Shown: piece after piece, positions 15,262-23,021 of the stretch
Position numbering within the stretch: position 1 is the first letter of the stretch
Layout of the letters: each line of letters opens with the position of its first letter
From: Mannheimia sp041807705
Lineage (GTDB): Bacteria; Pseudomonadota; Gammaproteobacteria; Enterobacterales; Pasteurellaceae
Reading direction: 5' to 3'
DNA: 25,826 nt
NCBI RefSeq assembly: GCF_041807705.1
Contig: NZ_JBGTYY010000030.1
Span: forward strand, 1-25,826
Program-made: the position numbers and the translations under genes
Notes under the pieces: model-generated
The model's database searches: none
Seen by the model: only the letters and a program-made list of their open reading frames with translations
Told to the model about the DNA's origin: nothing

Positions 15262-15714
15262 ATGACATTACAATTCAACTCTGTTGCCCTACTTTTAGTG
15301 GTACTGATTATACTGGGTTTAGTCAGCCAGAACAGTGCAGTCACAATTTCCGCTGCGGTGTTGCTGATTATGCAACAAACCCTGCTGTCTAAATACATTC
15401 CGTTTGTCGATCAATACGGTTTAAAAATCGGGATTATTATTCTCACCATCGGTGTTCTCAGTCCGCTGGTGTCGGGGCGGATTACCCTGCCCGATTTAAG
15501 CGGATTGCTAAACTGGCAAATGCTCTTTTCGATTCTTGCCGGCGTACTGGTAGCGTGGCTTGGTGGACGAGGCGTGAGCTTGATGGGCAATCAGCCTGTA
15601 TTAGTCACTGGACTGCTGATTGGTACGATTATCGGTGTAGCATTATTTAAAGGCGTACCTGTCGGGCCTCTGATTGCCGCCGGTATTTTATCGCTTGTGT
15701 TAGGAAAATCATAA
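15262..15714 (+). CDS. DUF441 family membrane protein (YeaL-like)
   Basis: The 150-residue, highly hydrophobic inner-membrane protein has about four transmembrane helices (roughly 7-40, 48-68, 78-100, 110-147). It carries family features such as SQNSAVTISAAVLLI, IGVLSPLVSGRI and KGVPVGPLIAAGI. Its biochemical role is unknown. Its stop codon shares one base with the hrpA start (TAATG at 15712-15716), which points to translational coupling. Like hrpA it is richer in GC and more Leu/Val/Ile-dense than neighbouring genes. The Shine-Dalgarno before ATG 15262 is weak. Confidence 0.9.
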   Translation: MTLQFNSVALLLVVLIILGLVSQNSAVTISAAVLLIMQQTLLSKYIPFVDQYGLKIGIIILTIGVLSPLVSGRITLPDLSGLLNWQMLFSILAGVLVAWLGGRGVSLMGNQPVLVTGLLIGTIIGVALFKGVPVGPLIAAGILSLVLGKS

Positions 15715-18700
15715 TGACTGAACTGTTGCATAAAAAGCAGAAAAATCAACCGCTTGTCAAACTGGAAAATATCACCACCAGCGATTTCCGCCGTCTGCTC
15801 GGCCGATTAAAAGGGGCGGAAAATATCAAAAATGAAGCAAACAAGCGATCAGTTTTAGACGAAATTCAGCAAGATCTTAATGCTTGTCAGGCTCGCTTTT
15901 TCGCCCGCCAACAGCACGCTCAAAACCTCAAAATCGACTATCCCGATCTGCCGGTTTCTGCCCGCCGTGAAGAAATTTTAAAGCTGATTGCAGAAAATCA
16001 AGTAGTCGTCATTGCGGGTGAAACCGGTTCGGGCAAAACCACCCAGTTGCCGAAAATGTGCTTGGAGCTGGGGCGAGGCGTGAAGGGCTTAATCGGCCAT
16101 ACCCAGCCTCGCCGAATTGCCGCTCGTTCTGTGGCGACCCGTATTGCCGAAGAGCTGAAATCGGAGCTGGGTGAGACGATCGGTTATAAAGTCCGTTTTA
16201 ACGATCAGGTCAGCGAAAACAGCCTTGTTAAACTGATGACAGACGGTATTCTGCTGGCTGAAATTCAGCACGATCGCTACCTCAATCAGTACGATACGCT
16301 GATTATTGACGAAGCTCACGAGCGTTCGCTGAATAACGATTTCATCTTGGGCTATTTAAAGCAAATTTTGCACAAACGCCCTGATCTGAAAGTGATCATC
16401 ACCTCCGCCACCATTGATGTGGAACGCTTCTCCAAACATTTTAACAATGCCCCGATTATTGAAGTGTCTGGGCGGACTTTCCCTGTGGAAGTACGTTATC
16501 GTCCGATTGTTGAAGAGGAAGATCAAGACCAACTGCAAGGGGTTTTAAATGCGGTTGATGAGCTACAAGCAGAAGGGCGAGGCGATATTCTCATTTTTAT
16601 GAACGGCGAACGAGAAATTCGGGACACCGCCGAAGCCCTTCAAAAACAGGAACTTCGCCACACCGAAATTCTGCCACTCTACGCCCGTTTGTCAGCATCA
16701 GAACAGCAACGGATTTTCCAGCCAAGTGGCGGCTTAAATCGCATTATTCTGGCAACCAATGTGGCGGAAACCTCGCTTACCATTCCGAATATCAAATATG
16801 TGATTGATACGGGTACGGCTCGGATTTCCCGTTATAGCTACCGCACCAAAGTACAGCGGTTGCCGATTGAGCCGATTTCTCAAGCCTCTGCCAACCAGCG
16901 AAAGGGGCGTTGTGGGCGGATTTCAGAGGGGATCTGTATCCGCCTCTACTCAGAGGAAGATTTCAACGGCCGCCCGAAGTTTACCGATCCAGAAATTTTG
17001 CGAACCAACTTGGCTTCGGTGATTTTGCAGATGACCTCGCTTGGATTGAGCGACATTGCCTCGTTCCCGTTTGTTGATGCTCCTGATAGCCGTCAGATTC
17101 AGGACGGGATTCGGTTACTTGAAGAATTAGGTGCTATCGCCGTAGGGACGCCACGCTTGGCGTCCGCAAAAAATGTCGCAACGGACACCAAGCGTGGTGT
17201 CCCTACACATCGTCTTACCCAAATCGGCCGCCAACTCGCTCAACTTCCTGTCGATCCCCGTTTAGGCCGAATGATTGTGGAAGCGGCGAAAAACGGCTCA
17301 TTGCACGAAGTGATGATGATCGTCTCTGCTCTCTCTATCCAAGATCCTCGAGAACGTCCGCAGGAGAAACAACAGTCGGCGGACGACAAACATCGCCGTT
17401 TTGCCGATAAAGAGAGCGATTTCTTGGCGTTTGTGAATTTGTGGCACTTTATTCAAACCCAACAAAAAGAGCTGTCGAAAAACCAGTTCCGCAACCTTTG
17501 CCGTAAGGATTACCTCAACTACAACCGTGTGCGGGAGTGGCAGGATATTTATCACCAACTCCGCCTCGCAGTGCGGGAAATGGGGCTGAAAATTAACAGT
17601 GAACCGGCAGCTTATCAGCCGATTCATACCGCTCTGCTGACCGGCTTGCTGTCGCATATCGGCTTGAAAGATAACGAAAAAATGCACTATTTAGGGGCGA
17701 GAAACGCTCACTTCTTTATCTTCCCGAACTCGGTGCTTTTCAAAAAACAGCCGAAATGGGTGATGGCAGCGGAATTAGTAGAAACCACTAAACTCTGGGG
17801 GCGAATGGTGGCACGGATTGAGCCGGAATGGGTCGAACCGTTGGCGGTGCATTTAACCAAATCCAGTTATAGCGAACCGCACTGGGCGAAGTCCAAAGGA
17901 GCGGTGATGGCATCGGAAAAAGTCTCACTGTTCGGCATTCCGATTGTGGCACAACGCCCTGTCAATTATGGCTCGATTGACCCTAGTGTCAGCCGTGAAA
18001 TTTTTATCCGCTCGGCATTGGTGGAAGGCGAGTGGCATAACAATTACAAATTTTTCAAAGAAAATCACCGCTTGATCCGTGAAGTGGAAGCGTTGGAACA
18101 CAAATCTCGCCGCCGTGATATTTTGGTGGACGAGCAGGTACTGTTTGAGTTTTATGACCAGCGGGTCGGCACGGAAGTGGTTTCCGCCAAACACTTTGAT
18201 TCGTGGTGGAAAACCGCCTCGAAAAACGATCCTGAACTGCTCAATTTTGAAAAATCGTTCTTAATTAATGATAACGCCAACTTGGCGAGCGAGCTGGATT
18301 TCCCGAATTTCTGGCATCAAAATGACCTGAAACTCAAACTCAGCTATCAGTTTGAAGTGGGGAAAGATCACGATGGCGTGACGGTGCATATTCCACTGCC
18401 GTTGCTCAACCAAGTCGAACCCGAAGGCTTTGATTGGCAAATACCGGGACTTCGCCACGAGCTGATTGTGTCGCTGATTAAGAGCTTGCCGAAATCGCTC
18501 CGCCGAAATTTTGTGCCGGCACCGAACTATACCGATGCATTTTTAGGGCGTGCCGAGCCGTTTAAAAAGCCGTTGTTGGAGAGTTTAAGTTACGAACTTC
18601 GCCGAATGACGGGCGTGCTGGTAGATATTGAGCAGTGGGACATCAGCCAGCTGCCGCCACATTTGCGAATGACTTTCCGTGTGGTGGACGACAAAGGCAA

Positions 18701-19655
18701 GAAACTGCAAGAGAGCGAAAACTTAGACGAACTGAAATTTGCCCTCAAAGATGAGGTGCAGAACACACTTTCCAACATTGCCGATGACGGCATTGAGCAG
18801 AGTGGCGTGCATATTTGGAATTTTGCCGAACTACCGCAATTCTACGAGCAGAAAAAAGCCCATTTCAGCGTGAAAGCCTACCCTGCGATTGTTGATGAGC
18901 AAACGGCGGTTGGCGTGAAGCTATTTGAAACGGAGTTTGAACAAGCACGGGCAATGCGGGCAGGTTTACGCCGTCTGCTATTGTTGAATGTGCCATCGCC
19001 GATTAAATATCTGCACGAAAAACTGCCGAATAAAGCCAAACTCGGTTTATATTTCGCCCCATTCGGCAAAGTGATGGAGCTGATTGACGACTGTATCGCC
19101 TGTGCAGTGGATAAATTGATTGATGATTTCGGCGGTTTTGTCTGGAACGAAGAGAAATTCAACCAACTGCACGAACACATTCGGGCAAATCTGAATGAGA
19201 CAACGGTGGAAATTGCTAAACAGGTGGAGAAATGTTTAACGCTGGCTTATGAGCTGAGCAAACGCTTAAAAGGCAAGCTGGATTTCACAATGGCATTTGC
19301 GTTAAGCGATATTAAAGCTCAAATTGACGGGCTGATTTATCCGAATTTTGTGACGCAAACCGGCTACCAACGCTTAGGCGATCTGCACCGCTACCTCACC
19401 GCAATTGAACGCCGTTTAGACAAGTTGCTGCTCGATAGCAACACCGACCGAGCCAAAATGCTACGGGTCGAACAGGTGCAAGAAGCCTATAAACAGCTGT
19501 TAAACAAATTACCGAAATCGAAAGCCGTTCCTGATGAGGTCTTGGAAATTCGCTATATGATTGAAGAACTGCGGGTCAGCCTGTTTGCTCAACAGCTTGG
19601 CACGAAATATCCGATTTCTGATAAGCGGATTTTGAATTTGATAAAAGAGCTTTAG
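15714..19655 (+). CDS. hrpA: ATP-dependent RNA helicase HrpA
   Basis: The 1,313-residue DEAH-box helicase acts in the cytoplasm on RNA and ribosome-associated complexes. Visible motifs are GETGSGKTT (102-110), TQPRRIAARSVA (Ia), DEAHERS (199-205), SAT (III), then LATNVAETSLTIP (V) and QRKGRCGRISEG (VI). Helicase-associated, OB-fold and the DUF3418 C-terminal region typical of HrpA follow. Length is close to the E. coli protein (1,300). Residues 477-498 (VGTPRLASAKNVATDTKRGV and PT) are an extra segment encoded by a palindromic DNA element inserted in frame between GAIA and the conserved HRLTQIGRQLAQLPVDPR. The gene is GC-rich for this window. It overlaps the DUF441 gene by one base. Confidence 0.97.
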   Translation: MTELLHKKQKNQPLVKLENITTSDFRRLLGRLKGAENIKNEANKRSVLDEIQQDLNACQARFFARQQHAQNLKIDYPDLPVSARREEILKLIAENQVVVIAGETGSGKTTQLPKMCLELGRGVKGLIGHTQPRRIAARSVATRIAEELKSELGETIGYKVRFNDQVSENSLVKLMTDGILLAEIQHDRYLNQYDTLIIDEAHERSLNNDFILGYLKQILHKRPDLKVIITSATIDVERFSKHFNNAPIIEVSGRTFPVEVRYRPIVEEEDQDQLQGVLNAVDELQAEGRGDILIFMNGEREIRDTAEALQKQELRHTEILPLYARLSASEQQRIFQPSGGLNRIILATNVAETSLTIPNIKYVIDTGTARISRYSYRTKVQRLPIEPISQASANQRKGRCGRISEGICIRLYSEEDFNGRPKFTDPEILRTNLASVILQMTSLGLSDIASFPFVDAPDSRQIQDGIRLLEELGAIAVGTPRLASAKNVATDTKRGVPTHRLTQIGRQLAQLPVDPRLGRMIVEAAKNGSLHEVMMIVSALSIQDPRERPQEKQQSADDKHRRFADKESDFLAFVNLWHFIQTQQKELSKNQFRNLCRKDYLNYNRVREWQDIYHQLRLAVREMGLKINSEPAAYQPIHTALLTGLLSHIGLKDNEKMHYLGARNAHFFIFPNSVLFKKQPKWVMAAELVETTKLWGRMVARIEPEWVEPLAVHLTKSSYSEPHWAKSKGAVMASEKVSLFGIPIVAQRPVNYGSIDPSVSREIFIRSALVEGEWHNNYKFFKENHRLIREVEALEHKSRRRDILVDEQVLFEFYDQRVGTEVVSAKHFDSWWKTASKNDPELLNFEKSFLINDNANLASELDFPNFWHQNDLKLKLSYQFEVGKDHDGVTVHIPLPLLNQVEPEGFDWQIPGLRHELIVSLIKSLPKSLRRNFVPAPNYTDAFLGRAEPFKKPLLESLSYELRRMTGVLVDIEQWDISQLPPHLRMTFRVVDDKGKKLQESENLDELKFALKDEVQNTLSNIADDGIEQSGVHIWNFAELPQFYEQKKAHFSVKAYPAIVDEQTAVGVKLFETEFEQARAMRAGLRRLLLLNVPSPIKYLHEKLPNKAKLGLYFAPFGKVMELIDDCIACAVDKLIDDFGGFVWNEEKFNQLHEHIRANLNETTVEIAKQVEKCLTLAYELSKRLKGKLDFTMAFALSDIKAQIDGLIYPNFVTQTGYQRLGDLHRYLTAIERRLDKLLLDSNTDRAKMLRVEQVQEAYKQLLNKLPKSKAVPDEVLEIRYMIEELRVSLFAQQLGTKYPISDKRILNLIKEL
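15749..15757 (-). repeat. DNA uptake signal sequence (Apl-type core)
   Basis: ACCGCTTGT on the plus strand is the complement of ACAAGCGGT. It lies near the 5' end of hrpA. Confidence 0.5.
17142..17206. repeat. Palindromic repeat element inserted in frame within hrpA
   Basis: The left arm 17142-17166 starts GTAGGGACGCCACGCTTGGC. The right arm 17182-17206 is its complement at 23 of 25 positions, and the loop is 15 bases. The two mismatches (G/A and C/T) could still pair as G-U in RNA. The element is read in frame and adds about 22 residues to HrpA, which otherwise passes from LLEELGAIA directly to the conserved HRLTQIGRQ region in the family. It looks like a REP-like or Rickettsia-palindromic-element-like sequence inside a gene. 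Confidence 0.85.
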
Positions 19656-19674
19656 AAATGCAACAAGCTGCTAC

Positions 19675-19693
19675 AAAAAGCGATGCTTTTTTT
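19675..19693. terminator. Hairpin terminator between convergent hrpA and nfeD
   Basis: AAAAAGC (19675-19681), loop GAT, then GCTTTTT and further T residues, 20 bp after the hrpA stop. The A and T runs on both sides allow it to act in both directions. A near uptake-signal word (CCGCTTGT) follows. Confidence 0.65.
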
Positions 19694-19708
19694 GGCCGCT
19701 TGTTTTTA

Positions 19709-20152
19709 TTAAATCACTTTGGTTACATACAAGGTAATCCCATCAACACGTTGAACTTGTACTTTATCACCTAAATGAAGTTCTGAGCCAATAACTCGCC
19801 AAGTGGTATCGCCGAACTTGCCTCTGGCAATACCATTTTCCAAAATCTCAACAATAACACCTTGCATACCAATCATTGATTGTTCTCTTGAATTGAGCGA
19901 GGTAAATTTATCATCTTGCTTGTCTTTAGAATGTTGATACTTCCACCAAATCAGGCTAAAGAAAATAGCAAGTATGGCGAAGCCGCTAATTTGAATACCC
20001 ACAGATAACTCAGGCAATAGCCAGACTAGCACTGCTAGTAAAATAGCAGAAAGCCCCCACCACATAATAAATACACCGGGAATGATTAATTCTAACGCCA
20101 GTAATACAAAGCCTAGAATTAACCAACTGTTCCAATTAAATAGCCACTCCAT
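19709..20152 (-). CDS. NfeD-family membrane protein (YbbJ-like)
   Basis: The 147-residue product has hydrophobic N-terminal helices (about 8-48 and 53-70, with LELIIPGVFIMWWGLSAILL) and a C-terminal OB-fold domain (about 92-147: MIGMQGVIVEIL, GELHLGD-like GSELHLGDKVQVQRVDG). This is the layout of short NfeD proteins that partner stomatin-like proteins. The gene lies 23 bp after qmcA on the same strand, matching the E. coli qmcA-ybbJ pair, so it probably works with QmcA in membrane microdomain organisation. The start has a GGAGAAAAT-type ribosome-binding site. Confidence 0.9.
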   Translation of the reverse strand: MEWLFNWNSWLILGFVLLALELIIPGVFIMWWGLSAILLAVLVWLLPELSVGIQISGFAILAIFFSLIWWKYQHSKDKQDDKFTSLNSREQSMIGMQGVIVEILENGIARGKFGDTTWRVIGSELHLGDKVQVQRVDGITLYVTKVI

Positions 20153-20175
20153 ATTTTCTCCTTGTAAAAGCAGAA

Positions 20176-21102
20176 TTACTTGCTACTATTTTGAGTCCCT
20201 TTTAATAATTCAGCAACACCTGCCACAGAGCCGATTAAGTTGCTGGCCTCTAATGGCATTAGCACCACTTTGCTGTTTTCTGCCGAGCCAATATCTTTCA
20301 ATGCTTCTGTGTATTTTTGGGCGATGAAATAATTAATAGCGGTGGTATCTCCTTTGGCGATAGCGTCAGATACCATTTGAGTTGCTTTTGCCTCTGCTTC
20401 CGCTGCACGTTCTCGAGCTTCTGCTTGTAAAAATGCTTCTTGACGTTCACCCTCTGCTTTTAAAATACGAGATTGCTTTTCACCTTCGGCACGCAAGATT
20501 TCCGCTTGTCGAATCCCTTCTGCTTCTAAAATATCTGCACGCTTATTACGTTCTGCTTTCATTTGAGCATTCATCGCCGCCACTAATTCTTTTGGTGGGC
20601 GAACATCACGAATTTCGATACGAGTTACTTTCACGCCCCAAATATTAGTGGCTTCATCAACAATCGAAAGCAAGCGACTATTAATAACATCACGCTGCGA
20701 AAGCATATCATCTAAATCCATCGAACCTAGTACAGTACGCATATTCGTCATAGTTAAATTAACAATCGCCTGCTCTAAATTATTCACTTCATAAGCTGCT
20801 CGGCGGGCATCAATGGTTTGCACAAAGCAGACTGCATCAATCGACACGCTAGCATTATCACGAGAAATAACCTCTTGCGAAGGAATATCTAACACCTGTT
20901 CCATCATATTGATTTTTCGACCTACTCTGTCAATAAAAGGTAATACAATATTCAGTCCCGGTGTGAGGGTTTTGGTATAACGCCCGAAACGTTCGATTGT
21001 CCAATGATACCCCTGTGGCACAATTTTGATGGTTGAAGTTAATACAACCAATACCAAAATCACAAATGCCAAACCTAAAAACGGTAGTTCAAATTCCATC
21101 AT
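20176..21102 (-). CDS. qmcA: SPFH/band 7 membrane protein QmcA
   Basis: The 308-residue stomatin/prohibitin-type protein has an N-terminal membrane anchor (about 8-26). The SPFH domain (about 27-200) carries VPQGYHWTIERFGRYTKTL, PGLNIVLPFIDRV, VISRDNASVSIDAV and IRDVRPPKELVAAMN. A long Ala/Glu-rich coiled coil (about 200-260) has repeated RAEGEKQ and KAEGERQ motifs. Two ATG codons stand at the start (21102 and 21099); either fits the Shine-Dalgarno AAAGGAG. It is the middle gene of a probable ung-qmcA-nfeD operon, 21 bp after ung. Confidence 0.93.
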   Translation of the reverse strand: MMEFELPFLGLAFVILVLVVLTSTIKIVPQGYHWTIERFGRYTKTLTPGLNIVLPFIDRVGRKINMMEQVLDIPSQEVISRDNASVSIDAVCFVQTIDARRAAYEVNNLEQAIVNLTMTNMRTVLGSMDLDDMLSQRDVINSRLLSIVDEATNIWGVKVTRIEIRDVRPPKELVAAMNAQMKAERNKRADILEAEGIRQAEILRAEGEKQSRILKAEGERQEAFLQAEARERAAEAEAKATQMVSDAIAKGDTTAINYFIAQKYTEALKDIGSAENSKVVLMPLEASNLIGSVAGVAELLKGTQNSSK

Positions 21103-21123
21103 TTTTCTCCTTTAAATGAATGA

Positions 21124-21795
21124 TTAAATTTCAATCTGTAGTTGCCAATTAATTGGGAATATTTGTTTTGAAATCAAGTAATTATTTGCTTTTGAAAAAT
21201 GTTTACAGCCAAAAAATCCACGATAAGCAGATAGTGGCGATGGGTGTGGAGAAGCTAATACACAGTGGCGATTGCGATCAATAAACTGTCCTTTTCGCTG
21301 AGCGTGGCTGCCCCAAAGTAAAAAAACTAAATTCTCTCGGTGTTCATTTAATTGAGCAATAACTTTATCAGTAAAGGCTTCCCAACCAATTTGTGAATGC
21401 GAGCCTGCTCTACCTTGCTCCACAGTCAGGCTAGTATTTAGCATAAACACGCCTTGTTTTGCCCAATCAATTAAATAGCCGTGATGTGGAATCTGAAATC
21501 CCTCAATATCATCGGATAATTCCTTATACATATTCAACAAAGATGGCGGTGGAACAACGGGAGGCTTAACAGAAAACGCTAATCCGTGTGCTTGATTTGG
21601 CCCATGATATGGATCTTGCCCTAAAATCACCACCTTTACCTCACTAAATTCGGTTAAAGCAAAAGCACTAAATACCTCATTTTGGGGTGGATAGATCACT
21701 TTTCCTGCCAACCGTTCATTATGAACATATTGCAAAATCTGTTGAAAATAATCTTTCTGCTTTTCTTCGCCTAAGGCTTCTGTCCAAGTTTTCAT
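21124..21795 (-). CDS. ung: Uracil-DNA glycosylase (family 1)
   Basis: The 223-residue enzyme removes uracil from DNA to start base-excision repair. The water-activating loop GQDPYHGPNQAHGLAFSV has the catalytic Asp61. The C-terminal HPSPLSAYRGFFGCKHF has the catalytic His184. The length matches bacterial family 1 enzymes. It is probably the first gene of a unit with qmcA and nfeD. grcA lies divergently next to it, the same neighbourhood as ung and yfiD in Haemophilus influenzae. Confidence 0.98.
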   Translation of the reverse strand: MKTWTEALGEEKQKDYFQQILQYVHNERLAGKVIYPPQNEVFSAFALTEFSEVKVVILGQDPYHGPNQAHGLAFSVKPPVVPPPSLLNMYKELSDDIEGFQIPHHGYLIDWAKQGVFMLNTSLTVEQGRAGSHSQIGWEAFTDKVIAQLNEHRENLVFLLWGSHAQRKGQFIDRNRHCVLASPHPSPLSAYRGFFGCKHFSKANNYLISKQIFPINWQLQIEI

Positions 21796-21954
21796 AAAAA
21801 CGCCCTTGTGATTAAATTTTGTTCAAGTAGAATATTTTAAGCTAAAAATGGTTAAATTTTTATCGCTTTTTATCTAAAAAGAGGTACAATAATTTCAAAT
21901 AAATTTGAACATTTAAACTTTTTTCATAATTTTTAACTTTATAGGAGAACTAAA

Positions 21955-22338
21955 ATGATTAAAGGTGTACAAATCACTAAATCAGACAATAGCAACTTAT
22001 TAAACTCTTTTTGGTTATTAGATGAAGCTAAAAACGAAGCTCGTTGCTTAGCGGCTAAAGCGGGCTACCAAGAAGATCAAATTGTTGCCATCAGCGAATT
22101 AGGCGACATCGCATACCGTGAAGTACCGGTAAATGTTGCACCAACTATCAAAGTGGAAGGTGGTCAGCACTTAAACGTGAATGTTTTACGCCGTGAAACA
22201 TTAGAAGATGCTATTCAAAACCCAGAGAAATATCCACAATTAACTATTCGTGTTTCAGGCTATGCAGTGCGTTTCAACTCACTAACTCCTGAACAACAAC
22301 GTGATGTGATTACTCGTACTTTCACTGAAAGCCTATAA
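21955..22338 (+). CDS. grcA: Autonomous glycyl radical cofactor GrcA (YfiD)
   Basis: The 127-residue protein resembles the C-terminus of pyruvate formate-lyase and can replace its oxygen-damaged glycyl-radical domain. The radical motif RVSGYAVRF contains Gly102, the same position as in E. coli YfiD. NVLRRETLEDAIQNPEKYP is also conserved. A clear ribosome-binding site (AGGAGAAC) precedes ATG 21955. The 159-bp upstream region is AT-rich with a possible -10 (TACAAT, 21885-21890). An FNR site would be expected from E. coli, but I saw no convincing one. A terminator follows. Confidence 0.97.
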   Translation: MIKGVQITKSDNSNLLNSFWLLDEAKNEARCLAAKAGYQEDQIVAISELGDIAYREVPVNVAPTIKVEGGQHLNVNVLRRETLEDAIQNPEKYPQLTIRVSGYAVRFNSLTPEQQRDVITRTFTESL

Positions 22339-22358
22339 TAACAGCTTTTAATATGAAG

Positions 22359-22383
22359 AAGCACCCAATGGGGTGCTTTTTTG
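22359..22383 (+). terminator. Rho-independent terminator of grcA
   Basis: AAGCACCC pairs with GGGTGCTT around the loop AATG, followed by a run of T, 20 bp after the grcA stop. Confidence 0.9.
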
Positions 22384-22400
22384 TTGCTTGGTAGAGAATA

Positions 22401-22409
22401 ACAAGCGGT
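22401..22409 (+). repeat. DNA uptake signal sequence (Apl-type)
   Basis: ACAAGCGGT followed by CAAAAT, the extended uptake consensus of the A. pleuropneumoniae / Mannheimia clade. It lies between grcA and the SOS-regulated gene. Confidence 0.75.
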
Positions 22410-22450
22410 CAAAATACTGGTTAAATTTACAAAAAAATTTAAATAAAGTA

Positions 22451-22497
22451 TTGACACTGTTTTTTTGCACAGTAAAATAACCTGTATAAAAAGACAG
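22451..22497 (+). promoter_or_regulatory. SOS promoter with two LexA boxes
   Basis: A perfect -35 TTGACA (22451-22456) is followed by CTGTTTTTTTGCACAG (22457-22472), which fills exactly the 16-bp spacer before the -10 TAAAAT (22473-22478). A second box, CTGTATAAAAAGACAG (22482-22497), covers the predicted transcription start. Both match the LexA pattern CTGT-N8-ACAG. LexA bound here would block polymerase, so expression should be tightly damage-inducible. Confidence 0.92.
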
Positions 22498-22512
22498 ATA
22501 GGGGATCTTACA

Positions 22513-22971
22513 ATGGCTTCATTAAAACAAATTTCAGCACAAACGGCGTCTTATCAACCAATTCCACTTTATCGGGATTTTAACAGCAGTCGTTCTGTAA
22601 AACTTGATCTTAATTCACTCTGTATTAAACGCCCAACGGACACTTTTTTTATTCACGTTAAAAATCCTAATTTAATTGCGTGGGGAATTGAACTGGATGA
22701 TTTACTGATTGTAGAAAATACCGATCAATATTTAGTGAATGATTTATTGGTACTAGAAAAAAATGGCGAATATAAATTCTATCAATTCTTTAGTGAGCTT
22801 GAAAATGCACAAGGTGTGAATGAAAAAATCCTGTTTTCATTAAATGTAAGCGAACCAAATTTGAGAATTACTGACTGGAATGAGATAAGAATTTCCGGTG
22901 TAATTACCAATGTAGTACATCAAATGCGTACCCGTGGAGCATTTACACAAAGTAAACAGCGTGCAGCATAA
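22513..22971 (+). CDS. SOS-regulated UmuD-like protein lacking the Ser-Lys catalytic pair
   Basis: ATG 22513 (MASLKQISAQ, after GGGGATCTTACA) gives 152 residues and lies after both LexA boxes. An upstream in-frame ATG (22465) lies inside the promoter and is rejected. The product aligns without gaps to UmuD over the S24 peptidase core. Corresponding segments are KLDLNSL to RIDLNQL, FFIHVKNPNLIAWGIELDDLLIVEN to the UmuD GDSM region, and SGVITNVVHQMR to FGVVIHVVKAMR. Where UmuD has Ser60 and Lys97 this protein has Asn53 and Tyr90, so it should not cleave itself. No umuC follows; a terminator does. It may act as a permanently uncleaved UmuD-type regulator of a translesion polymerase encoded elsewhere (inference). 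Confidence 0.8.
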   Translation: MASLKQISAQTASYQPIPLYRDFNSSRSVKLDLNSLCIKRPTDTFFIHVKNPNLIAWGIELDDLLIVENTDQYLVNDLLVLEKNGEYKFYQFFSELENAQGVNEKILFSLNVSEPNLRITDWNEIRISGVITNVVHQMRTRGAFTQSKQRAA

Positions 22972-22984
22972 AATAGAAAATAAA

Positions 22985-23011
22985 ATAAGGACACTCATTT
23001 AGTGTCCTTAT
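22985..23011. terminator. Bidirectional hairpin terminator
   Basis: ATAAGGACACT (22985-22995) pairs perfectly with AGTGTCCTTAT (23001-23011). On the minus strand a U-rich tail (TTTTATTTTC) follows, so it ends the NlpC/P60 pseudogene transcript. It also lies 13 bp after the UmuD-like gene. Confidence 0.85.
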
Positions 23012-23021
23012 CAATCTTTAA

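Noticed and set aside
16089..19180. Several antisense frames within hrpA
   Set aside because: Short frames without ribosome-binding sites or recognisable products; they mirror a highly conserved helicase gene.
21841..21954. FNR-binding site upstream of grcA
   Set aside because: Expected from E. coli yfiD, but no sequence close to TTGAT-N4-ATCAA was found; nearby AT-rich words match too poorly to call.
22465..22512. Upstream ATG start for the UmuD-like gene
   Set aside because: It lies between the -35 and -10 elements, inside the first LexA box region, so it cannot be in the transcript.
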